A DNA stretch of 39,310 bases from an uncultured Desulfobacterales bacterium (GTDB taxonomy: Bacteria > Desulfobacterota > Desulfobulbia > Desulfobulbales > Desulfocapsaceae), in NCBI GenBank assembly GCA_937915545.1, contig CALGIJ010000013.1:1-39310 (forward strand). Direction: 5' to 3'. Every line of letters begins with the position of its first letter. The stretch's first letter is position 1. Made by a program: the position numbers and the translations under genes. Below the pieces are notes generated by a model that saw only the letters and a list, made by a program, of their open reading frames with translations, made no database searches and was not told where the DNA came from. Of this stretch, positions 22,152-29,448 are shown piece after piece.

Positions 22152-23033
22152 ATGCCAGGCTACCCCTCATCCCTCACCAAGCTGGTTATCCTCCTCGGCG
22201 AGCCTCTCGGCCACTCCCTGTCGCCGGCGATCCACAACGCCATGTTCGCCCACCTCGGCCTCGACTACCTCTACCTGCCGGTGGAGGTTGCCAGGGAGGA
22301 CCTGGCGGTGGTCTTCAACGGCCTGCGCCGGATGAACGTCGCCGGATGCAACGTCACCATTCCCCATAAGGTGGCGATCCTCGAGCTCCTCGACGAGCTC
22401 CACCCCCAGGCGGCGGCCCTCGGCGCAGTCAACACCATCCGCTTTGCCGACGGCCGGGCCATCGGCTACAACACCGACGGCGAAGGCTTCCTCCGCTCAC
22501 TCGCCGAGGGCGGCATAGCCTCGGTGGCCGGCCAGGAGATTCTTCTCCTCGGGGCGGGTGGCGCGGTGCGGGCCATCGCCATGAGCCTCGCCTTTGCCGG
22601 GGCGGCCGCTATCCACATCTGCAACCGCAGCGGCGACAAGGCCGAACGCCTCGCCGCGGAAATCAATGCCAAGATCAGGCCCTGCGCGGCGACGGTGGCG
22701 GCAGAAGGCGGGGCGCTGCGGCAGGTGGTGGCGCGCTGCCAGTTGCTCGTCAACGGCACCAGCGTCGGCATGCATCCCCATGGACAGGCCCTGCCCATCG
22801 CCGCCGAGTTCCTCGCCCCCCACCTCACCGTGGCCGATATCGTCTACAACCCCCATACCACCAGACTGCTCGCCGCCGCCATGGAACGGGGCTGCCGGGT
22901 CGTCCATGGCCTGGGCATGCTCCTCCACCAGGGGGCGCTGGGCTTCGCCCTGTGGACCGGCATCGAGCCTCCCCTCGCGCCCATGCGCGCCGCGGCCGAG
23001 GAGGCGCTCGCCGCCCGCGAGGGGCGGGGATAG
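22152..23033 (+). CDS. aroE: Shikimate dehydrogenase (NADP+)
   Basis: A 293-residue enzyme that reduces 3-dehydroshikimate to shikimate in aromatic amino acid synthesis. LGEPLGHSLSPAIHNAMF is the substrate pocket, NVTIPHK holds the catalytic lysine, GAVNTI and GYNTDGEGF follow with the catalytic aspartate, LLLGAGGAVRAIA is the nucleotide-binding loop and NGTSVGMHP closes the core. The ATG follows AGGAG at 8 nt. The frame is open well upstream, but that part overlaps moeA in antisense and is not coding. Converges on the histidine kinase gene. Confidence 0.95.
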   Translation: MPGYPSSLTKLVILLGEPLGHSLSPAIHNAMFAHLGLDYLYLPVEVAREDLAVVFNGLRRMNVAGCNVTIPHKVAILELLDELHPQAAALGAVNTIRFADGRAIGYNTDGEGFLRSLAEGGIASVAGQEILLLGAGGAVRAIAMSLAFAGAAAIHICNRSGDKAERLAAEINAKIRPCAATVAAEGGALRQVVARCQLLVNGTSVGMHPHGQALPIAAEFLAPHLTVADIVYNPHTTRLLAAAMERGCRVVHGLGMLLHQGALGFALWTGIEPPLAPMRAAAEEALAAREGRG

Positions 23034-23101
23034 CCACGACATGCCCCGAGCACCGGCCTCTGCACCGGGACATCTTGGCAGAGACGACACTGCAGCCGCC
23101 T

Positions 23102-25405
23102 TCAGCGACTCTTGTACGCCGCCATGAGCCGATTCACGTCGAGGAGCCGATAGGGACGAAGCACCGCCCCGGCAAAGCCGTGGGCAGCGTGGTTATGAAA
23201 GAGCTCGCTCTCTGCGTCTCCGCAGGAGAGCAGCACCGGCACCCGCGCATCGACAGTGCGCAGGAGGGTGAGCAGGGCGGTGGCCTCACCAACATCGTCA
23301 CCGGCAATCTCGGCGATAATGGCGGCCACACTCTCCCCCTGACGCTGGGCCTCGCCACAGGCCCGCACCAGGCCCTCCCTGTCGGCGACGGCGCGCAGGG
23401 TGAAGCCGATATGGTGCAGCATCTCCGCCAGCTGGTCCGTATCGGCCGCGGAGATCATCGCCAGCACCATGCCATGGCCGGCGGGAAGAATCGCCGCCTG
23501 TCCGCCGGCTCTCCCCGGCGATGAGGCCTCGGCCGGAAGATAGAGGGTGAAGGTCGTGCCGTGGCCAAGCTCCGACTCCACGGTGATCTTGCCCTCGTGC
23601 TTGTTGATGATCGAGTGGACGATGGCCAGGCCAAGCCCCGAGCCTTTGTCGCTGCCGCGCTCGCGGGTGGAGAAATAGGGGTCGAAGATCTTGTCGAGGT
23701 GGTGCGCGGCGATGCCGCGGCCCTGGTCGGCGAGGGTGATCTTGACGTAGCGCCCCGGCATCAGCCCCACCTCCTGGTCTTCGACCAGCTCGACGTTGCC
23801 GAGAGAAATGGCCAGCACCCCGCCGGCGGGCATGGCCTCGGCGCCATTTTTCACCAGGGCCATGATCACCTGGCTGATCTGCTCCTTATCCATGGAGACC
23901 GACCACAAGTCCGGGCTGACCGTAAACACTGCCCGCACCGGGCCATCGGCCGGCAGCACCAGCGAGGCGGTGTCGCGGACCAGCTCGGTCAGCGAGACGG
24001 TGGCCTTGACCGGCTTGGCACCGCCGGCAAACTCGATGAGGCGGTTGGTCAGCTCCTTGGCACGCACCGCCGCCTCGCGGGCGATGCGCAGGTGCTCGGA
24101 GAGGGGGCCGGCCTCCTTCACCTGACGCTCGGCGAGGGAGATATTGCCGATGACGGCGAAGAGGATGTTGTTGAAATCGTGGGCAATGCCGCCGGCAAGG
24201 ATACTGATCGACTCCTGCTTCTTGCTTTTCAGCAGCTCGTTTTCCATACGCACCCGGGTGGTGATGTCCTCGACGCTCCACACCACCCCTTCGAGGCCGC
24301 CGGCAGCGGCCGCCACTACCCTCCCGTGCAGGCGGCAGAGCACCTCGCCGCCGTCCTTTCTCTGCAGGGCCGCCTGGGCCTCGGCGCGGCCCTGCTTCCT
24401 GAGCAGCGGCAGGATCTTCTCGGCCATCTTTTTATAGCCGCCGGCGGTGGCGTAGAGCATGCTGCCGCTGTTGCCGATGAGTTCCTCCGGGGTATAGCCG
24501 GTGATGGTCTCCATCTCGCGGCTGGCCCGCTTGATGACGCCCCTGGTATCGGCAAAGACGATGCCCACCGGCGAGTTGTCGAGCAGGGCCTCGAGCTCGG
24601 CGCCGATCAGGGCGAGGTTGCGGTTGGTCTCCTCGGCGGCGCGTGTCGCCTCGGACAGCTCGGCGGTGCGCTCGCGCACGTTCTGCTCAAGGTTTTCGAA
24701 GTATTCACGCAAACGCCGGGTCATGATGCGCAGGGTAGAGGCGAGGCTGCCGATCTCGTCGCGACTTTCGATATCGATCTTCGTCTCGAGATGACCCTCG
24801 GCGATAAGCCGCGCCGCCCTCTCCAGCACGGCCAGCGGCTTGAAGAAGGAGTGACGGAGAATGGGCAGACAGGTACAGAGGATGGTGAGGATGAGCAGAA
24901 AGAACAACCCGACGATGGCCACGGTGGTCAGCTGCAGCTCGTCATAGATGGCCTTCTTCGACATGATCAGCTGCAGCCGCCCGACCTCGACCAGGTCGCG
25001 GCGGATGACGGCGCTGCCCTGCAGATAGGCGCCGGTGTCGCTGAAGTGCTCGAGGTCCTTGTCCCCCAGGCCTTCCTTGCTCTGCTTGGCCACCACCCGC
25101 CCTTCCACCTCCACCCGCACGAAAACGACGGCGTCGTTGGCAAGAATGGCGCGGAGGATATCGGCCATGGAGCGGCGGTCAAGCTTCCACACCGCCTCGG
25201 GCAGGGAGATCTCGGCGAGGCGGATGACCTGATCGAGCTGCCGTTGCAGCTGGGCCTCCCGACCGGCATGGTAGTAGCCGCCGATGACTGCCGAGAAGAC
25301 GATGAAGATGATGCTGACCGTGGCCACCAGGGTAAGGATGACGCGACGGCCAAGACTGTTGGCAACCGGCCCCGGGGTATTGCCTTGCGTCGTCATTGTC
25401 GCCAC
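23102..25405 (-). CDS. Membrane sensor histidine kinase with HAMP, PAS and a degenerate receiver-like tail
   Basis: About 767 residues. TM helix 1 (about 23-46) and TM helix 2 (about 161-185) flank a periplasmic domain of about 115 residues. A HAMP domain (about 186-238), a coiled segment (FENLEQNVRERTAELSEATR) and a PAS domain (about 270-385) follow. The phosphoacceptor is the histidine in GGIAHDFNNILF (about 410), of the type found in hybrid kinases. The ATPase boxes are KNGAEAM, DQGRGI and GSGLGLAIVHSI. The last 120 residues look like a receiver fold, but the acidic pair reads AA, the phospho-aspartate position reads IIAEIAG and the lysine reads RP, so it should not accept phosphate. Three starts are possible (25411, 25405, 25396). 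I prefer the GTG at 25405 because AGGAG is 8 nt before it. All overlap the end of the binding-protein gene. No response regulator gene is adjacent. Confidence 0.88.
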   Translation of the reverse strand: MATMTTQGNTPGPVANSLGRRVILTLVATVSIIFIVFSAVIGGYYHAGREAQLQRQLDQVIRLAEISLPEAVWKLDRRSMADILRAILANDAVVFVRVEVEGRVVAKQSKEGLGDKDLEHFSDTGAYLQGSAVIRRDLVEVGRLQLIMSKKAIYDELQLTTVAIVGLFFLLILTILCTCLPILRHSFFKPLAVLERAARLIAEGHLETKIDIESRDEIGSLASTLRIMTRRLREYFENLEQNVRERTAELSEATRAAEETNRNLALIGAELEALLDNSPVGIVFADTRGVIKRASREMETITGYTPEELIGNSGSMLYATAGGYKKMAEKILPLLRKQGRAEAQAALQRKDGGEVLCRLHGRVVAAAAGGLEGVVWSVEDITTRVRMENELLKSKKQESISILAGGIAHDFNNILFAVIGNISLAERQVKEAGPLSEHLRIAREAAVRAKELTNRLIEFAGGAKPVKATVSLTELVRDTASLVLPADGPVRAVFTVSPDLWSVSMDKEQISQVIMALVKNGAEAMPAGGVLAISLGNVELVEDQEVGLMPGRYVKITLADQGRGIAAHHLDKIFDPYFSTRERGSDKGSGLGLAIVHSIINKHEGKITVESELGHGTTFTLYLPAEASSPGRAGGQAAILPAGHGMVLAMISAADTDQLAEMLHHIGFTLRAVADREGLVRACGEAQRQGESVAAIIAEIAGDDVGEATALLTLLRTVDARVPVLLSCGDAESELFHNHAAHGFAGAVLRPYRLLDVNRLMAAYKSR

Positions 25406-26184
25406 TGCCATTTCTCCTCGATGGCCTGCAGGGTGCCGTTGTCGGCGATCTTCTGCCGCCCGGCATCAAAGATATCGAGGCCGAGGAGGCTGGCCCTATC
25501 CTCGCGGCGTCCCATGAGGTGCTCGTCAAGGGCGTCGAAGACTCCGGCAACCTTGAAGATCCTGCTGCGCTTGCTCTGCTGCAGCTCGAGATCGTAGGGC
25601 TGTTTGTAGCCGGCGAGGGCAAACAGCCGCCCCCTCTCGACAAGGTCGAAGCCCTGGGCGATGGTATCGGTAGGTTCCTTGACCAGCTCACCTGCCTCTT
25701 CCCACTTCTTGCCATAGGACCAGCCGCGCACATAGCCGACAGTTCTGTCGCCCAGCGATTGTAGCCCCTTCCAGAGAAAATCGCTGTCATGGCGCAGGTA
25801 GACGACCATCTGCACCTGATGCACGTAGTGTTTCGAGAAGGCGTATTTTTTCTCGCGCTCCTCGGTGAAGTTGGCGGGGAAGACGCCTTCGACCTTGGCG
25901 GTGTTGAGATAGTGCATGGCCCGCTCCCAGGGCACCACGTAGAGGCGGATGGTATAGCCCATGGCATGGAAGCTCTCGCGGATGACGTCCCAGCTGTAGC
26001 CCTGAAGCTGCACCGAGTCCTTTCCCGGGGGGACGTTCTCCACCTCGTGGGGGATGGAACCGGGGATGGGGAAACAGAATGGGGCGAAATCGGTCAAGGT
26101 GGCGAGGGTGACGACGCTCTCTTGGGCCGGACAGTTTCCGGCCAACAGCAGCAGCAGGACAAGGATCGCAAGGAAGCTTTTCAT
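25393..26184 (-). CDS. Periplasmic solute-binding protein, family 3 (probable sensory partner of the kinase)
   Basis: A 263-residue secreted protein. The signal peptide is MKSFLAILVLLLLLAGNCPA, followed by the bacterial extracellular solute-binding family 3 fold: GYSWDVIRESFHAMGYTIRL, VVPWERAMHYLNTAKVEGVF, REKKYAFSKHYVHQ, and a C-terminus ending in a LQAIEEKW-type helix. Family members bind small polar ligands, often amino acids; the ligand here cannot be read from sequence. I start at the ATG at 26184 (GGAG 10 nt upstream), since the frame open to 26517 has no signal or family similarity. It overlaps the kinase gene and there is no permease or ATPase gene nearby. I infer that it presents ligand to the kinase rather than serving uptake. 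Confidence 0.82.
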   Translation of the reverse strand: MKSFLAILVLLLLLAGNCPAQESVVTLATLTDFAPFCFPIPGSIPHEVENVPPGKDSVQLQGYSWDVIRESFHAMGYTIRLYVVPWERAMHYLNTAKVEGVFPANFTEEREKKYAFSKHYVHQVQMVVYLRHDSDFLWKGLQSLGDRTVGYVRGWSYGKKWEEAGELVKEPTDTIAQGFDLVERGRLFALAGYKQPYDLELQQSKRSRIFKVAGVFDALDEHLMGRREDRASLLGLDIFDAGRQKIADNGTLQAIEEKWQWRQ

Positions 26185-26539
26185 CGGTGGCATTCTCCCC
26201 TGAACGGTCCCCCGGATGCGAGCATTCCGAGGTAGCGGCCAATGGATACAAAAAGTCGTGAAGCCTGGCGGCCATCGCCACCGTGGCGGGGCCGGTGGAA
26301 TCTCCCTTTCTATCATGAACGGGAATCTTTGCCAATCGTTGTCGGAAACCTTGCCCATGACCTTCGCACCAGACCGCTGCCTCAGGCTGCTGCGGCAAGG
26401 TCGCTTAAGCTCTGGCCTTGACAGGAGATCACCTTCGCCCGCAGGCAGGGCAGATGCGTGACGACTGCCAAGGGGCTTGCGCAGGCCCGCTTTTCTCTTG
26501 TGCTTGCCGGTTATCACCCCAGACGATGACAGTAGGCGC
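26185..26539. other. Intergenic region between pspF 3' end and the binding-protein gene
   Basis: About 355 bp with no credible gene. The long frame that continues the binding-protein gene upstream has an unlikely composition (runs of Arg/Pro). No strong promoter, riboswitch or terminator was recognised. It must hold the promoter of the binding-protein/kinase operon. Confidence 0.5.
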
Positions 26540-27631
26540 TCATCCGCTGGTGTCCTGAAAAGTCGGTACTGTCGGGGTGTCGGTGCTGTCGGGGTCGAGG
26601 GCGGAACCGTATTTTTTCATGCGACCGCGCAGCTGATCATAGCTCAAGCCAAGACGGGCGGCGGCGCAGCGCTGGTTATAGCGGCATTCGGCCAGGGCGC
26701 GGCGCAGCTCGCATATTTCAAGGCTGGCCACCTTCTCGTCGAGGCTCGCCGCGGAGGCGGCAGGATTGGCTTGCGGATTCACGAGCCCGCCCACCTCCCC
26801 CGGCGAAGAGGCCATGTGCGGCGACGGATCCTCAAGCCTGCCATAGGGCGACACGAAAGGATCGAAGACGATGGCATCCACCACGGCTGACTCGCAGCGG
26901 TAGACGGCACGCTCGACGACGTTCTTCAGCTCGCGGATATTGCCCCGCCAGGGATGGGCCTGCAGAAGCTTCTCTGCAGCCGGGGAGAAATCGGGGATGG
27001 CGGTTCGCCCCAGCTCATAGGCCATGCGCGTAGCAAAATGGCGGGCGAGGAGGAGGATGTCTTCTCCGCGGCTGCGCAAGGGTGGCAGAAAGAGCACCTC
27101 GAAGGAGAGGCGGTCGAGAAGGTCCCGCTTGAAGTCGCGGCGCTCGGCCATGGCAGAGAGATCGACATTGGTGGCGCCGACGATGCGCACATCGACCTCC
27201 ACCGGCAGGGAACTGCCGACCCGCTCGAAGCTGCCGTATTCCACCACCCTGAGAATCTTCTCCTGGGCCTCCAGGGGGATCGAGCCGATCTCGTCGAGAA
27301 AGAGCGTGCCGCCGTCTGCCGCCTCGAAGCGGCCGCTGCGCCGGCGCTCGGCCCCGGTAAAGGCGCCGCGTTCGTAGCCGAACAGCTCGGCCTCGATCAG
27401 CGTCGGGGAGAGGGTGGCGCAGTTGAGGGTGACGAAGGGCCCCTGCCAGCGCCGCGACAGCAGGTGCAGACGGTGAGCAGCCAGTTCCTTGCCGGTGCCG
27501 CGTTCACCAAGGAGCAATACCGGCCGATCCACCGGGGCGACCCGCGAGAGGCGCTCCTGGAAATCGAGGAAGGCCTCCGACTGGCCAAGGGCCTCGCGCG
27601 GTTGGGCGGTAAAGGGCTTGTCGCTCTCCAT
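26540..27631 (-). CDS. pspF: Sigma-54-dependent activator of the phage-shock operon
   Basis: A 363-residue enhancer-binding protein with no N-terminal receiver domain, as in PspF. The AAA+ domain carries Walker A GERGTGKE (42-49), the sigma-54 contact loop GAFTGA (89-94), Walker B GGTLFLDEIG (D113-E114), the sensor I region VRIVGATN and the arginine-finger region FKRDLLDRLSFEVLFLPPLRSR. A Fis-type helix-turn-helix lies at about 307-345 (RYNQRCAAARLGLSYDQLRGRMKKYG). It drives pspA transcription from the sigma-54 promoter across the divergent 185-bp gap. In known systems PspA inhibits PspF until membrane stress releases it. The C-terminal tail after the HTH is somewhat longer than usual (DPDSTDTPTVPTF). 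Confidence 0.9.
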   Translation of the reverse strand: MESDKPFTAQPREALGQSEAFLDFQERLSRVAPVDRPVLLLGERGTGKELAAHRLHLLSRRWQGPFVTLNCATLSPTLIEAELFGYERGAFTGAERRRSGRFEAADGGTLFLDEIGSIPLEAQEKILRVVEYGSFERVGSSLPVEVDVRIVGATNVDLSAMAERRDFKRDLLDRLSFEVLFLPPLRSRGEDILLLARHFATRMAYELGRTAIPDFSPAAEKLLQAHPWRGNIRELKNVVERAVYRCESAVVDAIVFDPFVSPYGRLEDPSPHMASSPGEVGGLVNPQANPAASAASLDEKVASLEICELRRALAECRYNQRCAAARLGLSYDQLRGRMKKYGSALDPDSTDTPTVPTFQDTSG

Positions 27632-27681
27632 AGTCGCTTGGTGTAATTAACCTTATATTTGGATTGTCACTACTTTTTAGC

Positions 27682-27710
27682 TTTTTAACCATACCGCCAA
27701 AGATCGTCAA
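27682..27710 (-). promoter_or_regulatory. Candidate sigma-70-type promoter of pspF
   Basis: Minus-strand TTGACG and TAAAAA are spaced by 17 nt, about 50 bp before the pspF start. It sits in the area where PspF enhancer sites would be expected for the divergent pspA promoter, an arrangement that allows autoregulation. Confidence 0.4.
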
Positions 27711-27755
27711 GTGGGTAACTGGCCGTTTTTCCGTTTTTGCCAATCCTCCCCGGCC

Positions 27756-27771
27756 AGGCACGGTTTCTGCT
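27756..27771 (+). promoter_or_regulatory. Sigma-54 promoter of pspABC
   Basis: AGGCACGGTTTCTGCT matches the -24/-12 consensus TGGCAC-N5-TTGCT. The GG and GC dinucleotides are exactly 10 nt apart, with mismatches only in the flanking T positions. It lies 46 bp before the pspA start and opposite the divergent activator gene pspF, which strongly supports the call. Confidence 0.8.
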
Positions 27772-27816
27772 ATACACATGATAAAGCTCACCAACAATTC
27801 CAACGAGGAGGACACC

Positions 27817-28491
27817 ATGGGAGTATTCACACGCTTTAGGGATATCGTCAGCGCCAATATCAATGCCATGCTCGATAAGGCCGAGGATCCGGAGAAAATG
27901 ATCAAACTGATGATCAGCGAGATGGAGGACACCCTCATCGAACTCAAGTCCTCCTGCGCCGGGGTCATTGCCGCGCGCCGCAAGGTGGAACGCAAGCTCG
28001 AAGAAATGCGCGAGAAAGCAGAGATGTGGAGCGAACGCGCTTCCCTGGCGGTGACCAAGGGACGGGACAACCTGGCCCGCGAGGCGCTGATCGAAAAACG
28101 ACGCTTCACCCGTCTGGTGGAGTCGCTGGAGAGCGAAGTCAGGGAGTACCAGGCGCTGATCGAAAAGTATCAGGAAGACATGAGCGAACTGGAAAACAAG
28201 CTCAACGCCGCCAAGGAAAAAAAGCGCGTGCTCGTCGAGCGCCATAAGAGCGCGGTGAGCAGCCGGCGCGCCAAGGAGGAGATCCGTCGCTCCAACGGCG
28301 CCGAGGCCATCGCCCGCTTCGATAAGCTCGAAAGCCGCATCGAACGGATGGAGGCCGAAGCCGAGTTGGTCAACGCCGGCAAAAAGCCGACGGTGGAAGA
28401 GGAGTTCGATACCCTGGCCAGCGACAGCGAAATCGAAAACGAACTTGCCAAGATCAAGGCCGCTCAATACAGTAAAAAGGACGAGGCCTAG
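27817..28491 (+). CDS. pspA: Phage shock protein A
   Basis: A 224-residue, almost entirely helical coiled-coil protein of the PspA/IM30 (ESCRT-III-like) family. It binds stressed inner membranes and restrains PspF. MGVFTRFRDIVSANINAMLD is the amphipathic N-terminal helix with the adjoining family signature DKAEDPEKMIKLMI. Long charged heptads follow (ERKLEEMREKAEMWSERA, SLESEVREYQALIEKYQEDM). The start at 27817 has AGGAGG at 6 nt; the upstream 51 codons of open frame cover the promoter and are not coding. First gene of pspA-pspB-pspC. Confidence 0.95.
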   Translation: MGVFTRFRDIVSANINAMLDKAEDPEKMIKLMISEMEDTLIELKSSCAGVIAARRKVERKLEEMREKAEMWSERASLAVTKGRDNLAREALIEKRRFTRLVESLESEVREYQALIEKYQEDMSELENKLNAAKEKKRVLVERHKSAVSSRRAKEEIRRSNGAEAIARFDKLESRIERMEAEAELVNAGKKPTVEEEFDTLASDSEIENELAKIKAAQYSKKDEA

Positions 28492-28536
28492 TCAGCCGTT
28501 GAAATCCTTTGAAAATCGACCGCGGAGAACGCCGCC

Positions 28537-28773
28537 ATGCTGAGCATTATCACCGTCTCCATCGTTTTCGGCTCCCTTATCGCCCTGGCAACCCTGATCT
28601 GCGGCACCATCGTGGTCATCCTCAAGACCCGTAAGGGACCGCGCGGGGCCGGCGACAGCGAGGAAGCACGCATCATCCAGGAGCTCTATCAGAACCTGGA
28701 ACGCATGGAGGAACGGATAGAATCCCTCGAGACGATTCTCGCCACGAACCAGAAAAAGGAAAGCGAACAATGA
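28537..28773 (+). CDS. pspB: Phage shock protein B-like membrane protein
   Basis: A 78-residue protein with one N-terminal transmembrane helix (IITVSIVFGSLIALATLICGTIVVIL) and a charged coiled-coil tail (IIQELYQNLERMEERIESLETIL). This matches the architecture of PspB, which with PspC senses membrane stress and recruits PspA away from PspF. GGAG lies 10 nt upstream of the ATG. The stop overlaps the pspC start as ATGA. Assignment rests on size, topology and position more than on sequence identity. Confidence 0.85.
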   Translation: MLSIITVSIVFGSLIALATLICGTIVVILKTRKGPRGAGDSEEARIIQELYQNLERMEERIESLETILATNQKKESEQ

Positions 28774-29150
28774 CCAGATACTACAAAAAACACAGCGGAA
28801 TCTACCGCTCCCGCGACGGGGTCTTCTTCGGGGTGTGCAAGGGCATAGCCGACTACTTCGACTTCTCCGTCTTCTGGGTGCGGCTGGCGATGGTGGTCAT
28901 CTTCATCTTCAGCGGCTTCTGGCCGGTGATCGGCATCTACCTGGTGGCCGCCTTCTTCATGAAGCCGGAACCGGTGCGCCCGGTGAGCAGCGAAGACGAG
29001 CAGGACTTCTACGACAGCTACGTCAACTCGCCGCGCAGCGCCGCCCAGCGCCTGAAAAAGAAATTCCAGGACCTCGACCGCCGCATCCGGCGCATGGAGG
29101 ATCAGGTGACCAATAAGGAGTACGACTGGGAGAGGAGGTTTAACTCGTAG
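28770..29150 (+). CDS. pspC: Phage shock protein C, PspC domain
   Basis: A 126-residue protein opening with the PspC-domain signature (GIYRSRDGVFFGVCKGIADY and DFSVFWVRLAMVV), one or two membrane segments (VRLAMVVIFIFSGFW, VIGIYLVAAFFM) and a cytoplasmic coiled-coil tail (AAQRLKKKFQDLDRRIRRME). In characterised systems PspC is the membrane stress sensor that works with PspB. It is coupled to pspB by an ATGA overlap, and a strong hairpin follows 24 bp after the stop. Confidence 0.92.
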   Translation: MTRYYKKHSGIYRSRDGVFFGVCKGIADYFDFSVFWVRLAMVVIFIFSGFWPVIGIYLVAAFFMKPEPVRPVSSEDEQDFYDSYVNSPRSAAQRLKKKFQDLDRRIRRMEDQVTNKEYDWERRFNS

Positions 29151-29174
29151 AGAATAACAAGCTTTCGCAACTCA

Positions 29175-29205
29175 TCAGGCGCTTGCAGAACACGCAAGCG
29201 CCTGA
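29175..29205 (+). terminator. Strong hairpin closing the psp operon
   Basis: TCAGGCGCTTGC and GCAAGCGCCTGA pair perfectly over 12 bp around a 7-nt loop, followed by ATATTTT. It lies just after pspC and is best read as the operon terminator, though the T-run is imperfect. Confidence 0.75.
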
Positions 29206-29448
29206 ATATTTTCCGCCACGATTGACGCAACAGCCAGGTTCCTACCGGCCCCCCGCCTATCTCGCCATTACTTCTTCGCACTCTTATTGCCCTACAAAAC
29301 AGAAAAATCTCCTGACATAGAGGTCGCATAAGGCTTAATGGTAGACAGAAAAATACGAAATTCGTAACTTAATGTACACCAAGAGGCCATCGTTTTGTCA
29401 ACACGTAGCCTTCAAACGGACAGAGCACGCCCACCTCTCCTCAGCAGC
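29206..29448. other. Junction between the psp operon and the polysaccharide locus
   Basis: About 240 bp with no gene. GC content falls here compared with the left side. It contains the short palindrome TACGAAATTCGTA at 29354-29366. No insertion-sequence remnant or tRNA end was seen at this boundary. Confidence 0.5.

Noticed and set aside
20873..22369. A plus-strand frame of 498 codons antisense to moeA and running into aroE
   Set aside because: It overlaps two recognisable genes in the wrong frames and shows no family features.
23561..25597. A 678-codon plus-strand frame antisense to the histidine kinase
   Set aside because: Shadow of the kinase gene, whose own motifs are clear.
26185..26517. 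A 111-codon N-terminal extension of the solute-binding protein
   Set aside because: It would bury the signal peptide inside the protein. The extension is Arg/Pro-rich and a ribosome site supports the internal ATG.
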